From an uncultured Alphaproteobacteria bacterium (GTDB lineage: Bacteria; Pseudomonadota; Alphaproteobacteria; Micropepsales; Micropepsaceae): a DNA stretch of 5,044 nucleotides. Positions 1 to 5,044 of this stretch are shown here, piece after piece. The stretch is from positions 1 to 5,044 of the forward strand of contig CALDFO010000114.1 in assembly GCA_937942205.1 (NCBI GenBank), in the 5' to 3' direction. Every line of letters begins with the position of its first letter. The stretch's first letter is position 1. The notes under the pieces were generated by a model. It was given only the letters and a program-made list of their open reading frames with translations, did not search any database and was not told where the DNA came from. Made by a program: the position numbers and the translations under genes.

Positions 1-2035
1 CCTCGCGGACCCAGCTGGCCGTCAGGCCGGACAGAGCGATGCGCTTGCCGCCGGCGTCCACCGCGATCACTTCGAAACCGGCGCGGGTATTCTCCGGCAC
101 CGAACTGCCGTCGAACACCGGCCGGATGCCGATAGCGGCGTCATGGGCGCGGATCGGGATATCCAGCGAACGGTCGGTGGTGCGCCCACCCGGCTCGTGG
201 ATCGAGACGCGGATGGTGGCCTTGAGCGGCAAGGTGGTGTCGGCCAGCGCGCCGGTATTGCCGCTGATGGTGGTGACGCCCGCCGCGTCGGTGGCGGGCA
301 CGGTCAGGCTGACCTTGGTCTCGGAGAAACTGTCGTCCATCCGGCCGAAGCGGAAGCCCTTGTATTGCGGGAAGGGATTGGCGTCGGCGGCAATGGTCGC
401 CTCGGCATCGCCGGTCAGGCCGCCGGCGGGCGCGCCATACAGAAAGCGCGCCTCGGCCCGCAGCCGGAAATCACCGCCCGGCGCGATGGACTTGTCCAGC
501 GCGGTCAGGGTCACTTTCAGGCGCTGCGGCACGAAGTCGGCCACATCGAACTGCACCCGGCCGATGGCGGGCGCCTTGGGATCGATGAAGGCCGACATCT
601 GCCAGCGGCCATGCGGGGCGCTGGCGGACAGCGGCAGGCTCCAGGCGGCGGCGCCCGCCGCCAACCTGTCGCCCGCCACGGTGATGCGGCCGACCTCGAT
701 GCCGTCGGGACGCTGCGTCACCAGGGTCAGCGGCGCCGACAGGGCCGCGCCAATACGATCGCGCAGCAGCGCGGTGGCATGGACGGTTTCGCCGGGACGA
801 TAGACGCCGCGCTCGGTGGTCAGCCAGGCGTCCACCGGGCCGGGGCTGCCGCGCCCGCCCACGCCACGGTCGGTCAGGTCGAAGGCCGAACGGCGCAGGT
901 CCAGGAAGGTGAAATCGCCAGTGTTGCCATAGGCCATCACCATCACCGGCTCGTCGCCGCCGCTGGCGCGCAGCAGCCCGGCGTCGAAATCGGCCCGGCC
1001 GCTGCTGTCGGTGACGGCGGAAGCCAGTTCGTTGTTGTTGCGCGCCACCAGGGTCAGCTTGACGCCGGACAGCGGCGCGGCCCGGTCATAGGAGCGGGCA
1101 AAGACCGCCAGCCCCGATCCGGCGGCGGCATTGGCGCTGGTGAAGCTGGTGAGCGCGATATCGGAGGCGATCACCCATTGGGTGGCGAACTGGCGGCTGT
1201 AATCCTCGTCGGTGATGGGCTTGTCGGCGTCGCCCGCGATCAGCACATAGGCCCCGGGCTTTTTGTCCTTGAGGATGTCGCGGATCGGAATCAGCGTCAC
1301 CACGCTGTCATTCTTGCGGCCCGCCACCGCCATGGTGCCCTGCCAGACCAGCGCGCCCTGGTTGTTCTCCAGCTGCTGCTGGTCCCATTTGTAGATGGTG
1401 GTCTGATCCACCGTGTCGTTCTGAATCTGCGACAGCAGCCGGTCGCCCACCCGCACCACCTTCAGCGACAGGCGGGCGATGTTCACCGTGGTGACCGGCA
1501 CCCCCGCCGCATTCTCGCGCGGCAGGATGATGCCCCCGGCGAAACGCACCAGCGCGGGCTTGTCGCGCAGTTCCACCGGCACGGTTTCCTCCGCCGCCAG
1601 CTTTTCGCCGCCGGCGGCCGGGAAGCCCGGCTTGAGGGTGACGTTATAGGTCTTGTCGAAGGCCAGGCCCGCCAGGCAGAGGCGATTGTCCACCACCCGC
1701 GTAGCGATGCGGGTGACGGGATCGAGCGTCAGGTAATCCTCGTAGCGGGTCCGGCCACCGGCATCGAGGGCGCGGGTGAAGACCAGACAGGCTTCGGCCT
1801 GGGGCTTGGAAACATCCACCTCCAGACGGCGGAAGGCGAAGTCGCGCGCCTGATCCCCGGCTTCGGGCGCGGGCGCACCGCCCGTGACAGTGGAAAAGCC
1901 GTTCTGCAACCGCGCCAGGACGCCGTCGCTGGGTTTGCCCGGTTCCCCCGCCAGGAAGACCGCGACCAGCGCCGCCACCAGCAGCGCGGCGATGCCGCCG
2001 CCCGCGATCAACAACAGCCGCAACTTCCGGTCCAT
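1..2035 (-). CDS. Bacterial alpha-2-macroglobulin family protein (YfaS/MG2-type), N-terminal 678 residues, 3' end off the left edge
   Basis: The reading frame is open from the ATG at 2035-2033 to the window edge, giving 678 residues. Residues 1-4 (MDRK) are followed by a hydrophobic stretch at about 6-29 (LRLLLIAGGGIAALLVAALV) with no lipobox cysteine, so this looks like an uncleaved membrane anchor with the rest in the periplasm. Residues 66-175 resemble the N-terminal region of the alphaproteobacterial family, with cysteines C83 (EACLVFTRALD) and C120 (LCLAGL), and an ILPRENAAGVP segment at 170-180. The MG2-type hallmark AWLTTERGVYRPGETVHATA is at 403-422, FVPQRLKVTL at 501-510, and ARFLYGAPAGGL at 529-540. 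In the family these proteins are envelope protease inhibitors or traps, often encoded beside pbpC (peptidoglycan glycosyltransferase 1C). Full-length members are usually above 1,500 residues, so under half is present. The thioester region (CxEQ, when present) would lie in the missing part and cannot be judged. An AGGGG ribosome binding site 6 bases upstream supports the start, and a TAG at 2077-2075 bounds the frame. Family assignment is firm; biological role is inferred. Confidence 0.93.
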   Translation of the reverse strand, partial: MDRKLRLLLIAGGGIAALLVAALVAVFLAGEPGKPSDGVLARLQNGFSTVTGGAPAPEAGDQARDFAFRRLEVDVSKPQAEACLVFTRALDAGGRTRYEDYLTLDPVTRIATRVVDNRLCLAGLAFDKTYNVTLKPGFPAAGGEKLAAEETVPVELRDKPALVRFAGGIILPRENAAGVPVTTVNIARLSLKVVRVGDRLLSQIQNDTVDQTTIYKWDQQQLENNQGALVWQGTMAVAGRKNDSVVTLIPIRDILKDKKPGAYVLIAGDADKPITDEDYSRQFATQWVIASDIALTSFTSANAAAGSGLAVFARSYDRAAPLSGVKLTLVARNNNELASAVTDSSGRADFDAGLLRASGGDEPVMVMAYGNTGDFTFLDLRRSAFDLTDRGVGGRGSPGPVDAWLTTERGVYRPGETVHATALLRDRIGAALSAPLTLVTQRPDGIEVGRITVAGDRLAAGAAAWSLPLSASAPHGRWQMSAFIDPKAPAIGRVQFDVADFVPQRLKVTLTALDKSIAPGGDFRLRAEARFLYGAPAGGLTGDAEATIAADANPFPQYKGFRFGRMDDSFSETKVSLTVPATDAAGVTTISGNTGALADTTLPLKATIRVSIHEPGGRTTDRSLDIPIRAHDAAIGIRPVFDGSSVPENTRAGFEVIAVDAGGKRIALSGLTASWVRE

Positions 2036-2041
2036 GCGATA

Positions 2042-2046
2042 CCCCT
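2042..2046 (-). promoter_or_regulatory. Ribosome binding site of the alpha-2-macroglobulin gene
   Basis: AGGGG on the minus strand lies 6 bases before the ATG at 2035-2033. It is a good Shine-Dalgarno match at normal spacing and favours this start over the only other upstream in-frame candidate, a TTG at 2071-2069 that has no such site. Confidence 0.7.
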
Positions 2047-2140
2047 GCTTCCGCGCGAGTCTGTGCGGCAAAGCCTAGAGCAAGCAGGCTCCCGAATCGC
2101 GACCGGGGTGCGACAAAGCGGTGGGTATTTCGGAAGAAGC

Positions 2141-2158
2141 GCGGCTCAGAACAGCCGC
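2141..2158 (-). terminator. Weak hairpin spanning the receptor stop codon (possible terminator or attenuating stem)
   Basis: On the minus strand GCGGCT (2158-2153) and AGCCGC (2146-2141) form a perfect 6-bp stem around a 6-base loop that includes part of the TGA stop codon of the TonB receptor. No uridine tract follows (the next bases are GCTTCTTCC), so a classical intrinsic terminator is not supported. It may do no more than protect the 3' end of the message or reduce read-through into the alpha-2-macroglobulin gene 110 bases further on. No convincing promoter was seen in the remaining 2036-2140, so the two genes may be partly co-transcribed. Confidence 0.2.
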
Positions 2159-4506
2159 TTGAGGGTCACTTTCCAGGTGCGGCCCAGTCCCGGCAGCGCC
2201 GCCAGATTGGCATAGGTGTCGGCGGCGGGGGTGAAATAGCGTTCATCGGCCAGATTGTTGAGGTTCACGCCCACTTCCCAGGTGCTCCATTGCACGAATG
2301 CGGAGGCGTTGACGGTAATATAGGCGGGGTAACGGATGGGTCCGGGCACGGTCTGGCGCGTCCGGCCCACATAGGTGCCGCCCAGCGTGGCGCCCCAGCG
2401 TCCCCAGATTTCCTCGTCGCTGGTCCAGGTGACATAGGGGCTGATCACGGCATGGGGCAGCAGCGTGTTTTCATAATCGCCGCCGCGCCCCGGCAGGGTG
2501 GAGAAATCATAGGTCAGATAGCTGCCGCCGAAACCGTCCTGGGGCGCGATGCCGTAACTGCGCGCGGGCAGATAGGCGAAGCTGTGGTCCGGCCCCTTGA
2601 TGGTGGTGTGCTGCAGCCCCCCCGCCAGGGTAAAGCTGAGATGGAGGGAGGCGACATAGCGCAGTTCCAGTTCGGCGCCCTCGGCGCGGGTGCCCTGCAC
2701 GCTGATGACGCCGCCGCCCTTGGAAAGCCGGGTGCGGTTTTGCAGATACCAGTCCAGGGCGCCCTGCAAGCGGTCGTCCAGCAGGCTGAACTTCACGCCC
2801 GCTTCATTGAGAAAGGAATCGGACAGCCAGTTGCGCGCCGCCAGCAGGCTGGTGGACACCTCGCCCGCCTGACTGCCTTCCACCGCCGCGCCCTTGGCGG
2901 TGGTGACATACGGCACCAGTCCGATATCGGTCTTGTAGGACAGCGAGGCCGACCAGGTGATGCGTCCGGCATTGCCGCGCCCGTCCGGCGGGGCATAAGA
3001 CAGCACGCCCTTGTCCACGGACCGCACATTGTAGGTGTCGTAACGGCCGCCCAGCAGCAGTCCCAGGCCGCCATAGGTCAGGTCGCTGGTGACGAACAGC
3101 CCGGCATTGGTGATGTTGCTGCGGACGTCGTTTTCCCAGCCCATGCTCACGGTGCCGGGCGGATTGGCGTCGAAGGGCGAGGTGATGATGTCGTTGGCTT
3201 GCGCCCCAAGGCTGATGTCGCGCCGGTCCAGCGCGATCACGCCGCTGTTGAAGCTTTCCTTGCCGATGGCGTGGCTGGCGCGGAACGACGCGCCGGTGAC
3301 AGTCTGGGTCCGCAGGGCCCCGAAATCGCGGCGGAAATCGTAGCGCAGCCGCGCCTCATAGATCTGGCTGCGATAGGAACCGGGAAATCCATAGGAGACG
3401 AAGCGGTCGTTCTGGAGCGTGTCCAGGAACAGTTGCAGCCGCAAGCTGTCGCCGTCGTCCAGATCGCGCGCCGCTTCCAGCAGGCCGGTATGGGTGACGG
3501 TGTCGGAGAAATCCACGCCCCGCGCGATATAGACGGTGCGGGGGTCCAGCTGTGTCGTGCCCAGCCCCGTATCCAGGCGATGGGCCGCATCGGTGCAGGC
3601 GATGCAGGCCAGCGGCCGGAAGTTCGGATCGAAGGTGTATGGATTGCCGCCCAGCTCATCCAGGGTCAGGCGGCCATTGCCGTCGGCATCGGCCAGCGAT
3701 GTGTTGCGGCCGGTGATGTAGGTGCCGTTGTCGATCAGGCTCTGGGTCAGCCGGTTCCAGCCCGGCGTCTGCACATCGCCCGCCGAGCGGTAATAGAGAT
3801 AATCGGCCGACAAGGCCCAGCCGCCCACCGCCAGGTCGCCCGACAATTCCAGCAACTGATGGCTGGGGTGCAGGCCGCGATAGAAACTGTAGGAGTCGTC
3901 CAACTCGGCATAGGCATGAACACCGCCCTGGGCGTTGCCCAGCACCAGGGGCGCGCCGATCTGGCCGGTCACCATGCGTTTGGAATAGGCGCCATAGGTG
4001 GCGGTGACCTCACCGCCGAAGACGTCGCTGGCGGCCTGGGTCCGGGGAATGACATTGACCAGCCCGCCCACCTTGCCCGCGCCATAGATGGGCGACGGTG
4101 GGCCGCGCAGGATTTCGATGCCCGCCGCATTGGACAAGGGCGTCGAATAGGTGCCGCGGTTCTCGGCGCGCTTGAAGCCCTTGAAATAATTCTCGGCCAG
4201 GGTGCCGCGCAGATTCACCGCCCCCTCCACGCCGTAGAAACTGCCGGTATAGGCCGAGGGCGTCAGGGCGGTGAGCGAGTCCAGCCCGTCCACGCCATAA
4301 CGGGCGATGGTGGTGTCGCTGACCAAAGTGACGGCACGCGGCGTTTCCAGCAGCGGCTTGTCCAGGCCGAAGGCGGCGTCGTTGCGGCCCGCCTGCAGCA
4401 GGCGCACGGGATCGCCGGTCACGATCACTTCTTCAATGGGCTGGGCGGCGGCGGCAAAGGCCGGCGCGGCCAGGCACAGAGCCAGCAGACAGAACTTGAG
4501 CGTCAT
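2146..4506 (-). CDS. TonB-dependent outer-membrane receptor, siderophore-receptor type
   Basis: This is a complete 786-residue gatekeeper transporter of the outer membrane that would use TonB-ExbBD energy to import a scarce ligand. A Sec signal peptide covers residues 1 to about 20 (MTLKFCLLALCLAAPAFAAA). A TonB-box-like EEVIVTG is at 25-31. The plug covers about 52-155: ETPRAVTLVS at 54-63, VEGAVNLRG at 93-101, and the hallmark RGPPSPIYGAGKVGGLVNVI at 134-153. The beta-barrel runs from about 164 to the C-terminal phenylalanine of RLF, as needed for Bam-dependent insertion, with the late motif LNNLADERYFTP at 749-760. Length is normal for siderophore receptors. The predicted loop after the fifth barrel strand (about 242-333) is long and carries an EF-hand-like loop (D273-E284) and C301-x-x-C304, the only cysteines of the mature protein. 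The start is bounded by an in-frame TAA at 4518-4516, and the ATG has only a poor ribosome binding site of its own. The substrate cannot be named from sequence: iron chelates are most likely, other metals or cofactors possible. Confidence 0.95.
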   Translation of the reverse strand: MTLKFCLLALCLAAPAFAAAAQPIEEVIVTGDPVRLLQAGRNDAAFGLDKPLLETPRAVTLVSDTTIARYGVDGLDSLTALTPSAYTGSFYGVEGAVNLRGTLAENYFKGFKRAENRGTYSTPLSNAAGIEILRGPPSPIYGAGKVGGLVNVIPRTQAASDVFGGEVTATYGAYSKRMVTGQIGAPLVLGNAQGGVHAYAELDDSYSFYRGLHPSHQLLELSGDLAVGGWALSADYLYYRSAGDVQTPGWNRLTQSLIDNGTYITGRNTSLADADGNGRLTLDELGGNPYTFDPNFRPLACIACTDAAHRLDTGLGTTQLDPRTVYIARGVDFSDTVTHTGLLEAARDLDDGDSLRLQLFLDTLQNDRFVSYGFPGSYRSQIYEARLRYDFRRDFGALRTQTVTGASFRASHAIGKESFNSGVIALDRRDISLGAQANDIITSPFDANPPGTVSMGWENDVRSNITNAGLFVTSDLTYGGLGLLLGGRYDTYNVRSVDKGVLSYAPPDGRGNAGRITWSASLSYKTDIGLVPYVTTAKGAAVEGSQAGEVSTSLLAARNWLSDSFLNEAGVKFSLLDDRLQGALDWYLQNRTRLSKGGGVISVQGTRAEGAELELRYVASLHLSFTLAGGLQHTTIKGPDHSFAYLPARSYGIAPQDGFGGSYLTYDFSTLPGRGGDYENTLLPHAVISPYVTWTSDEEIWGRWGATLGGTYVGRTRQTVPGPIRYPAYITVNASAFVQWSTWEVGVNLNNLADERYFTPAADTYANLAALPGLGRTWKVTLKRLF
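3655..3690 (-). other. EF-hand-like calcium-binding loop within the TonB receptor
   Basis: Residues 273-284 read DADGNGRLTLDE. This fits the canonical 12-residue EF-hand loop: acidic or amide oxygen donors at positions 1, 3 and 5 (D, D, N), glycine at 6, a hydrophobic residue at 8, threonine at 9 and the bidentate glutamate at 12. It sits in a long loop that strand counting places outside the cell (L3, between barrel strands 5 and 6). The match is seen directly; calcium binding is inferred. A flanking helix pair is not obvious, so this could be a lone calcium-stabilised loop rather than a full EF-hand. Confidence 0.6.
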
Positions 4507-4529
4507 GACACCGCATTATGGGCCGTCAC
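4503..4529 (-). CDS. Possible 8-codon leader ORF translationally coupled to the TonB receptor
   Basis: A GTG at 4529-4527 opens a frame reading V T A H N A V S (first residue would be fMet) and stops at the TGA at 4505-4503. That stop overlaps the receptor's ATG (4506-4504) as ATGA, the usual geometry of translational coupling. An AGGAAG Shine-Dalgarno sequence sits 5 bases before the GTG, whereas the receptor's own ATG has none at normal spacing. GGCCG and CGGCC (4533-4529 and 4525-4521) can pair across a three-base loop and would cover the GTG, offering a way to control initiation. Such a short frame can arise by chance, so this is a candidate only. Confidence 0.3.
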   Translation of the reverse strand: MTAHNAVS

Positions 4530-4533
4530 GGCC
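4521..4533. repeat. 13-bp GC inverted repeat in the receptor leader
   Basis: GGCCGT and ACGGCC are perfect 6-base arms around one central base. In the minus-strand transcript this can form a 5-bp GC stem with a UGA triloop, between the AGGAAG and the receptor ATG. It could regulate access to the start region or be a small protein-binding palindrome. With short GC arms in a GC-rich genome, chance is a fair alternative. Confidence 0.4.
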
Positions 4534-4534
4534 G

Positions 4535-4540
4535 CTTCCT
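4535..4540 (-). promoter_or_regulatory. Shine-Dalgarno sequence AGGAAG, too far from the receptor ATG
   Basis: AGGAAG is the only good Shine-Dalgarno match upstream of the TonB receptor, but it lies 28 bases before that ATG. It is well placed (5 bases) for the GTG of the putative leader ORF. Alternatively, folding of the 13-base GC inverted repeat between them (4521-4533) would bring it closer to the receptor start. Confidence 0.4.
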
Positions 4541-4543
4541 GGC

Positions 4544-4564
4544 ATGTTATGTAACATTTTACAT
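4544..4564. promoter_or_regulatory. Two overlapping AT-rich inverted repeats, candidate operator for the TonB receptor
   Basis: ATGTTA/TAACAT arms around TG (4544-4557) overlap ATGTAA/TTACAT arms around CATT (4549-4564). Both are perfect 6-base inverted repeats sharing the central half-sites, in a conspicuously AT-rich island between GC-rich genes. They cover the predicted -10 region of the receptor promoter, where a repressor would block transcription. The motif vaguely recalls Zur-type boxes (GTTAT...ATAAC), but the spacing between half-sites is shorter, and it is not a Fur box or the RirA pattern as I know them. A metal-responsive or TetR-type repressor is possible; the regulator is unknown. 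Confidence 0.45.
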
Positions 4565-4575
4565 CGCAAGCGCAA
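4546..4575 (-). promoter_or_regulatory. Predicted promoter of the TonB receptor
   Basis: On the minus strand TTGCGC (4575-4570) could serve as -35. The -10 could be TACATA (4553-4548, 16-base spacer) or CATAAC (4551-4546, 18-base spacer). Both elements are only partial matches to the sigma-70 consensus. Transcription would then start near 4540, just before the AGGAAG, giving a very short leader. The overlap with the inverted repeats supports a regulated promoter here, but the call is by eye. Confidence 0.3.
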
Positions 4576-4593
4576 GAGGGTTGGGGGATGCCA

Positions 4594-5027
4594 CTATGCC
4601 GTTGTTTTATCGAAGGTATTCCAGGCGCGCCGGTAGTCCGCCACCACCGCCACGGTCGCCCCGCTCAGCCGCAGGGCCTTGAGCGCACTCTGGTGCAGGT
4701 CCTCCTCATAGGCGGCGCAGGCATCGGCAGCGACGAAGACATGGAAATCGCGTTCAAACGCCTCCCAGGCCGAAGCCGCGATACAGCATTCCGTGGTCAG
4801 GCCGCACAGCACCAGCGTATCCAACCCGCGGGCGTGCAGCTGTTCGGCCAGGCCGGTGCGGGTGAAGGCGCTGAAGCGGAATTTGCTGACCACTTCATCA
4901 TCGGACAGCGGTCGGGGCCCGATGAAATCGGCGCCCGGCGTACCGTCCACGCACAGATCGGGTTCGTCCTTGTCGCGGCGGGCCTTGGCTTCGCGGGCGA
5001 TGTGGGTCTCGGTTCCGGGACGGCTGA
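4594..5027 (-). CDS. Isochorismatase-family cysteine hydrolase, N-terminus missing at contig end
   Basis: About 143 residues remain, ending at the TAG at 4596-4594. The visible part reads SRPGTETHIAREAKARR, then DLCVDGTPGADFIGP, a common start to the second half of this fold. The catalytic lysine is the K of VVSKFRFSAF (codon 4884-4882). The nucleophilic cysteine is the second C of CGLTTECCIAASA (codon 4785-4783), aligning with the cysteine of the DYCV motif in nicotinamidases. DACAAY follows the usual later strand. The catalytic aspartate lies in the missing 50-70 N-terminal residues. Family members hydrolyse isochorismate, nicotinamide, N-carbamoyl compounds and similar small molecules in the cytoplasm; the substrate here cannot be told. 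The GTG at 4950 is not the true start because homologous sequence continues upstream of it. The gene is truncated because the contig ends in adapter, not by mutation. It is 87 bases upstream of the TonB receptor on the same strand. Confidence 0.9.
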
Positions 5028-5044
5028 AGATCGGAAGAGCACAC
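5028..5044. other. Illumina TruSeq adapter remnant (sequencing artefact)
   Basis: AGATCGGAAGAGCACAC is a perfect 17-base match to the beginning of the Illumina TruSeq adapter read at the end of short inserts, and it runs exactly to the window end. It is not genomic. Base 5028 could be a real A or the adapter's first base. Any frame that starts in this segment is artificial. Confidence 0.97.

Noticed and set aside
2072..2090. Inverted repeat AGCCT/AGGCT with a 9-base spacer between the receptor and alpha-2-macroglobulin genes, considered as a terminator
   Set aside because: The stem is only 5 bp with a long loop and three T residues after it, too weak to call in a GC-rich sequence.
2047..2140. 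Promoter for the alpha-2-macroglobulin gene
   Set aside because: I looked for sigma-70-like pairs on the minus strand (for example TTGTCG and TAGGCT) but none had acceptable spacing and both boxes, so none is reported.
143..2215. Long plus-strand open frame (690 codons) antisense to the alpha-2-macroglobulin
   Set aside because: Its product is a monotonous G/A/R/Q/H-rich sequence without recognisable domains. It is the mirror frame of a high-GC gene whose minus-strand product matches a known family along its whole length.
2290..4554. Long plus-strand open frame (754 codons) antisense to the TonB receptor
   Set aside because: The composition is again low in complexity and rich in G, A, Q and R. 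The opposite strand encodes a complete receptor with signal peptide, plug and barrel motifs. Stop-free antisense frames are expected with this codon bias.
4544..4564. Calling the palindromes a Zur or Fur box
   Set aside because: The half-sites are similar in letters to Zur boxes but the centre is shorter than the Zur spacing I know, and the Fur pattern is absent. Only an unnamed operator is supported.
4594..4950. Treating the GTG at 4950 as the start of a short 118-residue hydrolase
   Set aside because: The same frame continues upstream to the contig end with sequence typical of the family (ending in DLCVDGTPGADF), so the GTG is an internal valine codon.
4797..5042. Minus-strand 81-codon frame at the right end
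   Set aside because: Its start codon lies inside the adapter sequence and its frame differs from that of the hydrolase, which occupies the same bases.

Overview
The window is a GC-rich contig end, most likely from an alphaproteobacterium. I base this on the strong G/C third-position bias, the style of the bacterial alpha-2-macroglobulin, and a TonB-dependent receptor similar to those I associate with Caulobacterales and Sphingomonadales. The lineage is an inference, not a measured assignment. The last 17 bases (5028-5044) match the start of the Illumina TruSeq adapter exactly, so genomic sequence ends at about 5027. The contig is probably a metagenome or draft assembly product.

All three recognisable protein genes lie on the minus strand, so transcription runs right to left. 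From the right these are: the C-terminal two thirds of an isochorismatase-family cysteine hydrolase (4594-5027); an 87-bp gap holding a probable promoter, two overlapping inverted repeats and a possible 8-codon leader ORF that ends in an ATGA overlap; a complete TonB-dependent outer-membrane receptor of 786 residues (2146-4506); a 110-bp gap; and the first 678 residues of a large membrane-anchored bacterial alpha-2-macroglobulin (1-2035), which runs off the left edge.

The genes share a strand but have no obvious common pathway. The receptor imports an unknown ligand, probably a metal chelate, across the outer membrane. The alpha-2-macroglobulin is a periplasmic or envelope protease-trap type protein that normally partners penicillin-binding protein PbpC, whose gene would be sought beyond the left edge. 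The hydrolase could be metabolic, and a link to catecholate siderophores is tempting but unsupported. No RNA genes, CRISPR arrays, transposases or attachment sites were seen. I found no clearly new multi-gene system. The parts most worth a second look are the receptor's control region, and an EF-hand-like loop followed by a CxxC pair in a long predicted extracellular loop of the receptor.
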